Shown here: positions 63,823 through 64,000 of the stretch, one piece after another
How the letters are laid out: each line of letters opens with the position of its first letter
Numbering within the stretch: the stretch's first letter is position 1
Assembly (NCBI GenBank): GCA_944320235.1
Contig: CALUGQ010000032.1
Span: 1-64,000, forward strand
DNA from: an uncultured Prevotella sp.
GTDB taxonomy: Bacteria; Bacteroidota; Bacteroidia; Bacteroidales; Bacteroidaceae
Length of the DNA stretch: 64,000 bases
Direction: 5' to 3'
Program-made: the position numbers and the translations under genes
The notes under the pieces: model-generated
What the model saw: the letters and a program-made list of their open reading frames with translations, nothing else
The model's database searches: none
What the model was told of the DNA's origin: nothing

Positions 63823-63853
63823 CAAAGTTATATGTAAATACATATTCTTGCAA
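63823..63853 (-). promoter_or_regulatory. Promoter of the flavodoxin gene
   Basis: On the minus strand TTG at 63853-63851, a 20-base spacer and TAACTTTG at 63830-63823 lie 27 bases before the first ATG. Confidence 0.65.
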
Positions 63854-63873
63854 TACTCAAAAATTGGGTTTTT

Positions 63874-63885
63874 ATGTTATAACAT
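63874..63885. promoter_or_regulatory. 12-bp palindrome upstream of flavodoxin
   Basis: ATGTTATAACAT is a perfect palindrome lying 21 bases upstream of the flavodoxin TTG element. It may be a regulator site. Confidence 0.3.
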
Positions 63886-63968
63886 AGCATACTGTATAAT
63901 ATATTTGTATTAACAATAAATATATTAGAAATAAAGGGGAAGCTTGCTCTATACCACAAAATAATGAA

Positions 63969-63987
63969 CGGTATATGTCATATACCG
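63969..63987. promoter_or_regulatory. 19-bp inverted repeat near the window end
   Basis: CGGTATATG-T-CATATACCG is a perfect inverted repeat with 9-base arms and a single central base, suggesting a dimeric regulator site. Its target gene may lie beyond the window. Confidence 0.45.
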
Positions 63988-64000
63988 AACTTATATTATT

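Overview
The window reads as a chromosomal segment of a member of the order Bacteroidales, most like Prevotella or a close relative. The evidence is the TTTG-N19/20-TAnnTTTG promoters in front of many genes, the near absence of Shine-Dalgarno sequences, a short RpoD of the Bacteroidetes type, a type IX secretion plug protein, a DUF5686 outer-membrane protein, a FucP-type sugar permease, an archaeal-type ProRS, and the UvrA paralog typical of the Bacteroides group. The genus is an inference. Most of the window is core housekeeping sequence.

Layout. 1-0.5 kb: the edge of an insertion sequence, then a tRNA-Thr/tRNA-Gly pair. 0.5-7 kb: a UvrA paralog divergent from truA and an EamA transporter, then an nfeD/SPFH membrane pair ending in a terminator. 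7-10 kb: a TPR sensor kinase and LytTR regulator pair. 10-13 kb: a HIT protein, a tyrosine integrase broken by a frameshift, and an OmpA-lipoprotein/mtgA cell-wall pair. 14-19.5 kb: proS, a TIGR02757 protein, uxaB and dapA. 19.8-25 kb: the T9SS plug protein and a galM-gluP-galK operon. 25-30 kb: folC, then the ABC-F/grpE/dnaJ cluster. 30-32 kb: a HAD phosphatase and panB. 32-38.3 kb: the AddAB-type helicase-nuclease pair. 38.5-42.4 kb: DUF5686, rpoD and an unknown secreted protein. 42.4-44.2 kb: a decayed microvirus-like replication gene next to a DUF4143-type ATPase whose Walker B glutamate is replaced. 44.3-49.8 kb: nifJ and glyA. 49.9-55.4 kb: an AlkD-like protein, tex, coaW and infC-rpmI-rplT. 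56-64 kb: a short J-domain protein with a perfect Shine-Dalgarno, MBL hydrolase/murB/DUF4348, pheS, an MFS transporter with a Nudix enzyme, and flavodoxin.

How the genes work together. galM, gluP and galK import and phosphorylate galactose. nifJ and the flavodoxin near the right end form a plausible pyruvate oxidation and electron-carrier pair. GrpE and DnaJ serve DnaK. RpoD is the sigma factor expected to read the TAnnTTTG promoters listed here. IF3, L35 and L20 form the standard translation operon.

I found no complete new defence or mobile system. The items most worth a second look are the microvirus-like remnant at 42.5-42.9 kb, the ATPase with an Asp-Gln Walker B beside it, a 100-bp intergenic repeat present in two copies (89% identical by my hand alignment), the frameshifted integrase, and several palindromes in regulatory positions.
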